This document shows, one piece after another, positions 25,596 through 33,214 of a stretch of 64,000 nt of DNA. The notes beneath the pieces were generated by a model, which was given only the letters and a program-made list of their open reading frames with translations, did no database searches and had not been told where the DNA came from. Numbering within the stretch: the stretch's first letter is position 1; each line of letters starts with the position of its first letter. The stretch spans positions 1-64,000 of the forward strand of contig NZ_JAUFPS010000027.1 in NCBI RefSeq assembly GCF_030409315.1, given 5' to 3'. The position numbers and the translations under genes were made by a program. The DNA comes from Mucilaginibacter flavus (GTDB taxonomy: Bacteria > Bacteroidota > Bacteroidia > Sphingobacteriales > Sphingobacteriaceae).

Positions 25596-26384
25596 ATGAA
25601 TTTACAGCTTACAGATAAGGTAATTATAGTAACAGGCGGCGCGAAGGGCATCGGCGAAGGAATTGTTAAAGTGTTGGCTGCCGAAGGTGCTATACCGGTG
25701 ATAGTAGGGCGCAGCGCCGAGGACAATCTTAAAGTAGTTCATGAAATTGAAGCTGCCGGCGGTAAAGCCTTCCAGGTTGTGGCCGAGTTAACCGATCCTA
25801 AAGCAAGTGAAGCCGCTATAAATGCAGTGGTAGCACAATACGGTCGTATTGATGGTTTAGTTAATAATGCCGGTGTAAATGATGGTATAGGTTTGGAAAA
25901 TGGGACTTACGAAGGCTTCATTGCATCCTTACATAAAAACGTAGTGCACTATTACCTGATGGCGCACTACGCCCTGCCCGAATTGAAAAAATCAAAAGGC
26001 GCTATCCTTAATATTACTTCTAAAACAGCCGATACAGGCCAGGGCCATACATCCGGCTACGCGGCATCAAATGGAGGGCGCAACGCTTTAACCCGCGAAT
26101 GGGCGGTAGAGTTGTTGAAATACGGTATCCGTGTAAATGCCATTGTTGTTGCCGAATGCTGGACCCCCCTTTACGAGAACTGGATTAAAACCCTCCCCGA
26201 TCCTGAAGCCAAGTTGCAGGAAATTGAATCAAAAATTCCGCTGGGCAACCGTATGACCACTGCAGAAGAGTTGGCCAATACAACGGCATTCCTGCTCTCC
26301 CCATTGTCGAGCCATACCACAGGTCAATTGATTCACGTAGATGGTGGATATGTGCATTTGGATAGAGCGCTGGCAGGGGCATAG
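25596..26384 (+). CDS. Short-chain dehydrogenase, probable L-fucose/D-arabinose dehydrogenase
   Basis: The 262-residue SDR has the Rossmann TGGAKGIGEGI motif (residues 14-24), NNAGVN, the catalytic-region Ser in ITSKTADTG and Tyr in SGYAASNGG. The usual YxxxK reads YAASN, so the catalytic Lys is replaced by Asn. The C-terminal LIHVDGGYVHLDRAL is typical. Similar proteins in sugar operons are annotated L-fucose dehydrogenase. Expected reaction: aldose + NAD(P)+ to aldonolactone. It is the last gene of the operon. Substrate (D-arabinose or L-fucose) is inferred from neighbours. Confidence 0.8.
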   Translation: MNLQLTDKVIIVTGGAKGIGEGIVKVLAAEGAIPVIVGRSAEDNLKVVHEIEAAGGKAFQVVAELTDPKASEAAINAVVAQYGRIDGLVNNAGVNDGIGLENGTYEGFIASLHKNVVHYYLMAHYALPELKKSKGAILNITSKTADTGQGHTSGYAASNGGRNALTREWAVELLKYGIRVNAIVVAECWTPLYENWIKTLPDPEAKLQEIESKIPLGNRMTTAEELANTTAFLLSPLSSHTTGQLIHVDGGYVHLDRALAGA

Positions 26385-26849
26385 TAGGTAAATGTGCAGA
26401 TTTTAGATTTCAGATGTGCAGATGGAGGATATTATTGTTTCGCCATCGATAAGTACGAATCGGAAATCTCATCATTACGGGTATTCATCAGGGCTTCTGT
26501 GAAAAAGCTAATGATGTGATTTATAGAACCGTCATTGCGAGGCACGAAGCAATCTCTACACACGCAGGTCGGCTTTGAAGTTTCGCTCTGTATAGTTTGG
26601 AGATTGCTTCGTGCCTACCCATGACAAGTTGTAATCTTTAAAGAGGGGTGTCAGTCTGAGCCTGTCGAAGACTCGCGCGCAGAGGCCTTCGCCCGCGTGC
26701 TTCGACAGGCTCAGCATGACCCCATTTTTTTGACGTTGTCATTTCACTTTCAGACTCCCTGGATTTACATACTCGCAATGACGATTTGTGAAAAATGTTG
26801 GTCATTCTTCGTTCCTCAGAATAACTGGGTGGAGAAGCCAAGGCATTCC
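26385..26849. other. Gene-free stretch with heptads and a palindromic element
   Basis: No coding frame is convincing. 26392-26425 has TGTGCAGAT-type degenerate repeats, and 26530-26783 is the long form of the palindromic element. No clear terminator for the sugar operon was found apart from that element. Confidence 0.5.
26530..26783. repeat. Palindromic intergenic element, long form
   Basis: Same outer ends as 20145-20329 (CGTCATTGCGAGG / CTCGCAATGACG) and the same inner GTCTGAGCCTGTCGAAG palindrome. This copy has in addition the hairpin GCACGAAGCAATCTC ... GAGATTGCTTCGTGC between the outer left end and the shared CTACCCATGACAAG. Confidence 0.85.
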
Positions 26850-27509
26850 TCACGCTTTGGCCAGTTCAACAATATCCTTTACTTCAACAATCTTCTTGCT
26901 ATAACCTTTAATGGCAGCGTTAATCATAGCCTGGCCCACTTCTGTAAGTGTGCAAAAGCCCGCCGGGTAAAGTAACCTGCCAATTGGATACAGCCAGGCA
27001 AAATATTTATAGTAGCTTTTTACATTTTTTTGCCCGGCTGTAGCCTTCATGAAACCAGGCCGAAACATGTACCCGTTTTTGAAGATCTTTAATAAAGCGT
27101 TCTCTGTTGCGCCTTTTACACGAGCCCAGGCTACTTTGCCCTGCTCGCTGCTATCGGTACCTGCGCCGGTAATGTAGCAAAAGGTCATGTCGGGATTTAG
27201 CTTTACCAGGGTTTCACCAACGTTAAGGGTAATATCATAGGTAATGTGTTTATACTCTTCCTTACTAATGCCTACCGATGAAATACCTGCGCAAAAAAAG
27301 CAGGCATTGTATCCGGCAAGCTCTGCTTCAATAGGGGCAAGATTCATCAGGTCTTGATGAATGATCTCCTGTAATTTAGGATGCGTTATGCCGCCCGGCC
27401 TGCGGTTGATAACCAATACCTGTTCCACATCAGGATGGTTAAGGCATTCCAACAATACCCCCTCGCCAACCATGCCGGTAGCGCCCGTTATAATGGTTTT
27501 AATTTTCAT
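26850..27509 (-). CDS. NAD(P)-binding Rossmann protein (NmrA/epimerase-like)
   Basis: The 219-residue protein starts with a nucleotide-binding IITGATGMVGEGVLLECL motif (residues 6-23), followed by VLVINRRPGG, CFFCAGISSVG and TFCYITGAGTDSS, the pattern of short atypical SDR/NmrA-like proteins related to eukaryotic TIP30/HTATIP2. No standard YxxxK is evident. The substrate is unknown. It is a single gene with a promoter-like element that ends five bases before the ATG. Confidence 0.8.
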   Translation of the reverse strand: MKIKTIITGATGMVGEGVLLECLNHPDVEQVLVINRRPGGITHPKLQEIIHQDLMNLAPIEAELAGYNACFFCAGISSVGISKEEYKHITYDITLNVGETLVKLNPDMTFCYITGAGTDSSEQGKVAWARVKGATENALLKIFKNGYMFRPGFMKATAGQKNVKSYYKYFAWLYPIGRLLYPAGFCTLTEVGQAMINAAIKGYSKKIVEVKDIVELAKA

Positions 27510-27514
27510 ATAAT

Positions 27515-27546
27515 CAAATCTAAGAATTGTATAACTATACCGTCAA
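27515..27546 (-). promoter_or_regulatory. Candidate leaderless promoter of the NmrA-like gene
   Basis: On the minus strand, TTG (27546-27544), 21 bases, TAGATTTG (27522-27515). The ATG begins at 27509, so the predicted transcription start coincides with or touches the start codon. Confidence 0.5.
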
Positions 27547-27585
27547 GCTAATAGTTGTGTGCTGAAAATCCCCCGAAATAAAAAT

Positions 27586-27613
27586 GCCCCGCTATGTTTT
27601 AACATAACGGGGC
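27586..27613 (-). terminator. Terminator of the OMP/GLPGLI operon
   Basis: GCCCCGCTATGTT pairs with AACATAACGGGGC (one mismatch, two-base loop). On the minus strand it is followed by ATTTTTATTT, and it lies 24 bases after the stop of the GLPGLI gene. Confidence 0.75.
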
Positions 27614-27637
27614 GGCAAATCAATTGTGCAGGTTGTG

Positions 27638-28411
27638 TTATAGGCTAAAGGCTTTTAAATAGGAGTTGGCATAAGTGCCCCAGTTTTTCATTACATCTTT
27701 TAGGGTAGCACCAAGTTGCTGGTTGTTTAACACTTTACCTTTTTTGGGTGGGTTAAGTGATTTTTCGTCAACGGGTATTTCGTTTACTTTGGTGGCAAAC
27801 CAGGTTATATTTTCATGTGGTAGCGCCACACCTAATATCATGCCGGGCAGGCCGGTAAAGGTTTCCGGTCCGCCGGGTACGGCTATATCATCGGTGTAAA
27901 AGGCAACCACGTAAATAGAATCCATTACCACCGCGTTGGCCCGGCGACAGGTATAGCCGGCTATTTCGCGGGTTTCGGTAGTAATTTTCCAGTTTATTTT
28001 GCGCAGGCTGTCTTTTACCAAAAAGGTAGTTTCAAACACCTTTTTTTGGTTAATACTTTGGCCGGTAGTTAAATCGTCGGCTATGGTATTTACCTGGGTA
28101 GTAACCGGGCTATCAAAAAAGAAATCGTTCTCGGGTTCCTCAGATTCAATTGGGGTATACAGCGTTTTGTTGTTAGCAAACGTGAGCGTGCTTTTCAATT
28201 TTTTAAACTGCGGACGATTTTTTTTGTAAGAATCAAAAGCCGAGCGCAAAAAATCTTCATTGTTTTTGTTAATCTGTTTTTCAAAAAAGGCAAACATGTT
28301 TACCGTTTTTTCATACTCAATGCTTCCGTTTACGGTAAAGTGCTTGTTTTGAGCAAATGCAGCGCTGCTGCAAATGGCAATGATACAGGTAGTGATTATA
28401 AGGTTTTTCAT
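27638..28411 (-). CDS. GLPGLI family protein, secreted
   Basis: The 257-residue protein has a signal peptide (MKNLIITTCIIAICSSAAFA) and the family-defining GLPGMILGVALPHENI motif near residues 189-204, preceded by the conserved IAGYTCRRANAVV and VVAFYTDDIAVPGGPETFT. GLPGLI proteins are Bacteroidota-specific, of unknown function, and typically encoded next to a TonB-type outer-membrane barrel, exactly as here (4 bases after the barrel gene). The pair probably acts together in the outer membrane or periplasm. Confidence 0.93.
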   Translation of the reverse strand: MKNLIITTCIIAICSSAAFAQNKHFTVNGSIEYEKTVNMFAFFEKQINKNNEDFLRSAFDSYKKNRPQFKKLKSTLTFANNKTLYTPIESEEPENDFFFDSPVTTQVNTIADDLTTGQSINQKKVFETTFLVKDSLRKINWKITTETREIAGYTCRRANAVVMDSIYVVAFYTDDIAVPGGPETFTGLPGMILGVALPHENITWFATKVNEIPVDEKSLNPPKKGKVLNNQQLGATLKDVMKNWGTYANSYLKAFSL

Positions 28412-28415
28412 AGTT

Positions 28416-31214
28416 TTATTTTTTAGGTGCTACACCGCCGCCAACATGATTAAAATCCCAGGAAACGCCTATCATGAAATATTGCCTGATGGCTGTATAT
28501 CTTTCCTGCGTTAAAATACCGGCCGATCCGCTCCTGTTATAACCTTTGTTTTGGTTAAGCAAATCGTTACCGCTTAAAGTTATCTTAAGGCTTTGGTCCT
28601 TCATAAATGCTTTGGCAATATTGGCATTCAAAATGGTACGTTTAAAATCTTCGGGGAATGATTGCGTTTTGGCGTTATACTGATATGAGCAATCGCTGCC
28701 TATCGAAAAATGTGCCGGCAGGTACAGGTTAAAGCCGCCGTTGGCATTAAAGCCGCTACCATTGTTATTTACGTTTGGCAAAAGCGACGATGAGTTAAGC
28801 GTGTAAGTAGGGCCGGCCGAAGCGTAAACATCATACTTATCGCGCTTGTATTTTGATAGGTTTAAATTGGCCGAATAGGTGTACGATGTTGTTTTGTTTA
28901 GCTTGCTATTTGATAAGTTATAATAAGTATTACCATTGGCATCGCCGCCCAAACCAATATTAATATCGCCAAAAGGCAATTTACGGCCGTAATAAAAGTT
29001 GGCATACATATTAATAGTTTGCCTGTTTAAGTTTGATGACTGGAAGGTACTCTTACCTGTTGTAGTATCCGTCGTCACGTTATTTACAATTGGGTTGCTG
29101 GTACTGCTGTATGAACCGCCAATGTAAAGCGATTCCTCGCTGATTACCTTGTAAGAGTTGTACCATAAAGAGAACCGATTGGTAAATGACGGCCTTAGGT
29201 TTGGATTACCCACCGTGATGTTCAACGGATCGGTGTTTATCCTTACCGGCTGAATCTGATCAATATTAGGCTGGGTAGTGTTCCCATTATAGCTTACGCG
29301 GATAGATTGGTTTTGCGAAAAGCGATATTGGTAAGTTGCCTGCGGAAACCAGTTTACAAAGTTACGGGTGCGGGAATTATCGCTGTTAAACAAATCTATC
29401 TGTTTAAAATCAACCGTGGCGGCCTTTGTACCAAAGTTAAATGTGCTTTTTTTGCTTTTATAATTAAAGTTTAAACCGGCCTGGTTTGTTAACTGGTTAA
29501 GCTTGTAATCGTTACTCAACGAGTCTATTTGTACATTATAAACACCCGGCGACGATTGGTTGTAGGAGCGCCTGTCCGAACTGCCGTTATCAACACTGAT
29601 ACCGTAATTAACTACAGCCGAGAATTTTTTAGATAACGGCTCGGTATAAGTAATATTAGTGCTTAATACGTTATTTGTTGTTTTAGTGGTTTTACGCTGA
29701 TCAATAGGCGGCGTGTTGGTGGCAACACCCAGCGTATCATAAAATGTGGTACTTGATTTTAAGAAACCCTTAGCATCGCTTTGGTTGTAGGCCTCGCTAA
29801 CGTTCACCGATAATGTACGCCCTGTTTTCTTGAACTTTTTAGTATAAAAAGCGCTGGCGTGAAATACTTTTTCATGTACATCATTGGTTACATTACGGGT
29901 GTTGGTGTTTAGCTTGGTACCGTTTTGGCGCAGGCTGGTAGCGTTATAAGTATTGTTAATTTTGCTATCCTTATCCGTGCCGTCGGTCATTATTTTAAGG
30001 TTCGATGTAGTATCAAGCTTAACCTGGTAGGTCAGATCGAGCTTTTGACGGAAGCTGTATTTATGAAAAGTTTGGTCGGAGTTGCTGTTGATGAAATTCC
30101 CCGGCAGCGTGTTTTGTGTCTGTGTATTTTTGGTTCCGTCCACATCTAACGATCCTATTTTGAAGTTGGCGTTTAGTGCCTGTTTATCGCCGCCCCATTT
30201 GGTATCATAGTGCGCGCCGGCTGTGCGGGCAAGTGGGATACCCTCGCCTTCAAACCTGCCGTTCCAGGTATCCAGGTCGCTTTCACCGCCGCTGCCATTA
30301 AAATATAAGCCGCCATCATCGCCAAATTCAAGCCCGCTGCCTCCGTATTTATTTTCATCGCGCCAGCCAAGTCCTACCTTGCCGGTATTGCCAATGGTGC
30401 CGTAAACAGAAAATTTTTGGCGGCCCTTAAAACGATTAAACATCAGTTGTTCCTGGTAATATTTACCGGTACCACCCTCTGCATCCAGCTTGCCAAAATA
30501 GCCGTTCTTTTTATCCTCCTTAAGCTTTATGTTGATGGTTTTATCTTTTACACCATCATCAATACCGGTAAAAGTGGCCTGGTCGCTCTTTTTGTCGTAT
30601 AGCTGTACTTTGTCAACCATATCGGCACGCAGGTTTTTGGTAACGAGGGTAGGGTCGTCGCCAAAAAACTCTTCGCCATCAACCAACACCTTGGTTACGG
30701 TTTGGCCCTGGGCGGTAATTTTACCATCCTTATCAACTTGTATACCCGGGAGTTCTTTTAGCAGATCCTCTACCTTAGCATTAGGTTGTACAGTAAAAGC
30801 ATTGGCATTAAATTCGGTGGTATCGCCTTTAATTTTTACCGCGGCTACCTTGGCTTTGATGATAACCTCCTGCAGCAGCTGCGTTTTAAGGATCATTTTT
30901 ATGCGACCAAAATCATGCGTGGTGTGGGCCGAATCGAGCGTGAAGCGTTCTACAAAATCAGCATAGCCAGAATAGCTTACCAGCAAGATAAATTTACCTT
31001 TTTTGAGATTGTTGATGGCAAAATGCCCCTCGTTTACCCTGGTAAATTTTTGCAGGATAGAATCTTTGGCATTTAAAACAGCAACAGTAGCATTGGTTAG
31101 TTTAGAGTTTGACGCGGTATCGGCAACCGAGCCTTTGATTGAATACGAGCTTTGCCCAAAAACAGAAAACGTACTCAAACAGAGTAGTATTAGTGCAGGT
31201 ATTGTGATTTTCAT
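28416..31214 (-). CDS. TonB-dependent receptor-like outer-membrane beta-barrel protein
   Basis: I start at 31214 (MKITIPALILLCLSTFSVFGQ, a good signal peptide); the frame continues to 31235. The ~932-residue protein has an N-terminal carboxypeptidase-regulatory-like beta domain (YSIKGSVADTASNSKL), a plug-like domain (VEDLLKELPGIQVDKDGKI; VLVDGEEFFGDDP) and a long OMP_b-brl_3-type barrel ending in an aromatic-rich strand (FMIGVSWDFNH). It forms an operon with the GLPGLI gene. The substrate is unknown; there is no SusD partner, so it is not a canonical glycan importer. Confidence 0.9.
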   Translation of the reverse strand: MKITIPALILLCLSTFSVFGQSSYSIKGSVADTASNSKLTNATVAVLNAKDSILQKFTRVNEGHFAINNLKKGKFILLVSYSGYADFVERFTLDSAHTTHDFGRIKMILKTQLLQEVIIKAKVAAVKIKGDTTEFNANAFTVQPNAKVEDLLKELPGIQVDKDGKITAQGQTVTKVLVDGEEFFGDDPTLVTKNLRADMVDKVQLYDKKSDQATFTGIDDGVKDKTINIKLKEDKKNGYFGKLDAEGGTGKYYQEQLMFNRFKGRQKFSVYGTIGNTGKVGLGWRDENKYGGSGLEFGDDGGLYFNGSGGESDLDTWNGRFEGEGIPLARTAGAHYDTKWGGDKQALNANFKIGSLDVDGTKNTQTQNTLPGNFINSNSDQTFHKYSFRQKLDLTYQVKLDTTSNLKIMTDGTDKDSKINNTYNATSLRQNGTKLNTNTRNVTNDVHEKVFHASAFYTKKFKKTGRTLSVNVSEAYNQSDAKGFLKSSTTFYDTLGVATNTPPIDQRKTTKTTNNVLSTNITYTEPLSKKFSAVVNYGISVDNGSSDRRSYNQSSPGVYNVQIDSLSNDYKLNQLTNQAGLNFNYKSKKSTFNFGTKAATVDFKQIDLFNSDNSRTRNFVNWFPQATYQYRFSQNQSIRVSYNGNTTQPNIDQIQPVRINTDPLNITVGNPNLRPSFTNRFSLWYNSYKVISEESLYIGGSYSSTSNPIVNNVTTDTTTGKSTFQSSNLNRQTINMYANFYYGRKLPFGDINIGLGGDANGNTYYNLSNSKLNKTTSYTYSANLNLSKYKRDKYDVYASAGPTYTLNSSSLLPNVNNNGSGFNANGGFNLYLPAHFSIGSDCSYQYNAKTQSFPEDFKRTILNANIAKAFMKDQSLKITLSGNDLLNQNKGYNRSGSAGILTQERYTAIRQYFMIGVSWDFNHVGGGVAPKK

Positions 31215-31275
31215 AAGGTTGTTTATGAAAACCAAGGTATAACTAAAATCTTAGTATTCAAATACAGAACCGTAG

Positions 31276-31329
31276 ATTTAACAGTTACAACACGAAATTT
31301 AACATTTGGGGGCGGAAATTTAACATTTG
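31276..31329. promoter_or_regulatory. Three phased ATTTAACA repeats upstream of the OMP operon
   Basis: ATTTAACA starts at 31276, 31297 and 31318, exactly 21 bases (two helical turns) apart. The last two extend to GAAATTTAACATTTG, and the first reads ATTTAACAGTTAC. The AACAGTTA/AACATTTG cores with 12-base spacers resemble the direct-repeat layout bound by LytTR response regulators. Confidence 0.55.
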
Positions 31330-31464
31330 TAAATTTAACCTTTAGTGTAATTAATTGAATATCAAATAAGTAAAATTATAGCGCGGACCAATGTAAAAGT
31401 GTAAATAATTTGAGATAGGATAGCGATGGGTTTTTAAGCCAATCGCTATTCGGAAAGCCGCAAA

Positions 31465-32772
31465 CTATTCCTCCCTGCTTTTCTTATAACTAATCCACAC
31501 GTAAAATGGCACGCTGGCCATCAGCAGTAAAAAGCCGTAATAAACTGCTTCTTTGCCGCTACCGGCAATGTTCCATAGGGCATAACCAAAAGCTGCTATT
31601 CCTAATAATATTGCACCAAGCCAGCCATCTTTGACATTACTTTTTGCCCTGATGATAAGGTATGATGCCGCCGAAAGCAGATAGGGGATAAGCATACACA
31701 GCAGCGATAGCAACAACAAAAACCTGAATTGCTCAACCATGCCCTTATTATAGTTCATATAAATAAAGCAGGATACCATTACGCTGTTCAGTAAAACGCC
31801 AATGTATGGCACCCCTCTTTTATTTTGCCAGCCAAAAATGGGCGGGAACAGTTTGTCATTGGCGACGGCAAAAGGCATTTGCCCCTGCATCAATGTCCAG
31901 CCGTTGAGCGCGCCAAAGGCGGCTATGGCCACGCCGGCGCTTACCCAGTACCGGGCATTGCCGCCATAAATTACTACCGCCGCATCGGCATAAGGTGTTA
32001 ACGAATGTTGTAGCTGCGCCAATGGGATAATACCAATAACGCTTACGCTGCCCAAAATGTAAACCAGGGTAGCAATCAACAAACCCAGTAAGGTGGCTCT
32101 TGGTACTGTTTTTTCGGGATTGTTTACGCTGCCTGCGGGTACGGTTGCCGCCTCGATGCCCACAAACGAAAACATGGTCATGGCCGCTGTGGCGCTTATT
32201 GCCCCATAAACTGTTTTGCCGCTACCGTTAAAGGGTAAAAAGTTTTTGGCCTGCAAAAAAAACAGACCGCCAAGGGCTACTAATAGCAGTGGCACAATTT
32301 TTAAAATAGTAGTTATCAATTGTAGTTTGCCACTGGCCACAACGCCCAGTGTATTGATGTAAGTAAGCAGCCAAATGGCGCACAGCCCGGTTATTACCGC
32401 CGCAAGGTTACTGGTACCCAATACCGGGAAAAATGTACTAAGCGCGCTCAGCAGCGAAATGGTAATGGCCGCGTTTGCACATGAGGTAGCTAAAAAATAT
32501 CCCCAGGCTACCAAAAAGCCGGCAAAATCGCCCAAACCGCTACGCGTAAACGCATATGGACCGCCCGTTGCATGTGGCAGCAACTTACTCATGTTACTGA
32601 AAACTTTTGCTAAGAAAAAGGAGCCAATGGCCGAAAATACCCAGCCCAACAAGCCAATGCTGCCGAACGATGCCATAGCCGCCGGCATTAAAAATACGCC
32701 GGCACCTATCATATTACCCACCACCAACGAGGTACTGGTCCATAAGCCTAATTTTTTATCTGAAGCGGGCAT
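31465..32772 (-). CDS. APC family amino-acid permease
   Basis: The 435-residue protein has about 12 membrane helices and the APC-superfamily signature in helix 1 (LVVGNMIGAGVFLMPAAMA), as in YjeH- and AdiC-like transporters. Helix 6 carries MFSFVGIEAATVPAGSVNNPEKTVPRAT, the conserved substrate-site region. It probably exchanges or exports amino acids. It stands alone; the substrate cannot be read from the sequence. Confidence 0.88.
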   Translation of the reverse strand: MPASDKKLGLWTSTSLVVGNMIGAGVFLMPAAMASFGSIGLLGWVFSAIGSFFLAKVFSNMSKLLPHATGGPYAFTRSGLGDFAGFLVAWGYFLATSCANAAITISLLSALSTFFPVLGTSNLAAVITGLCAIWLLTYINTLGVVASGKLQLITTILKIVPLLLVALGGLFFLQAKNFLPFNGSGKTVYGAISATAAMTMFSFVGIEAATVPAGSVNNPEKTVPRATLLGLLIATLVYILGSVSVIGIIPLAQLQHSLTPYADAAVVIYGGNARYWVSAGVAIAAFGALNGWTLMQGQMPFAVANDKLFPPIFGWQNKRGVPYIGVLLNSVMVSCFIYMNYNKGMVEQFRFLLLLSLLCMLIPYLLSAASYLIIRAKSNVKDGWLGAILLGIAAFGYALWNIAGSGKEAVYYGFLLLMASVPFYVWISYKKSREE

Positions 32773-33214
32773 GGTTAAATTAATTGAGGATGATAAGATA
32801 GGGTTTTTATTATTGAATATGGCGTCTTACTCTTTCTTGCTCTGGGTAGTAATTTCTTATGCATTAGCTAAGTTGTGGCCATATATGAAATGTTATAAGC
32901 GGCCAAAACTATATAAATTTATATAGTTTTGGCCGCTTATGTTAAAATTGATCTGATTATCAGTTGGTTTTGTTGATTTTTTTAGCGGCATGGTGAGTGG
33001 TTTTTATATGGGCCATCTATATGTATCAGGCAAGCTTATAAAATAAATGCCATAGCTTTTTTGATAATTGTAAGCTATCGGTTGATATACTTAGCATATT
33101 TTTCCCGCAAAATATCTAAACATTTACCCCTCAAATTTCTTTTACTACCGGCAACTAATTGCTGCTGATTTAATCGGCATGATCCCCGGTATGAAAAACA
33201 ACATTTTTTTAAAT
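32773..33214. other. Divergent intergenic region with a perfect palindrome
   Basis: It separates the permease (minus) from the dehydrogenase (plus). It contains the 46-base palindrome at 32895-32940 and otherwise AT-rich DNA with no gene or clear promoter. Confidence 0.5.
32895..32940. repeat. 46-base perfect palindrome
   Basis: Two 23-base arms, ATAAGCGGCCAAAACTATA continuing TAAA and its exact complement, with no loop bases. It lies about 120 bases upstream of the permease and 275 bases upstream of the dehydrogenase. Confidence 0.9.
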
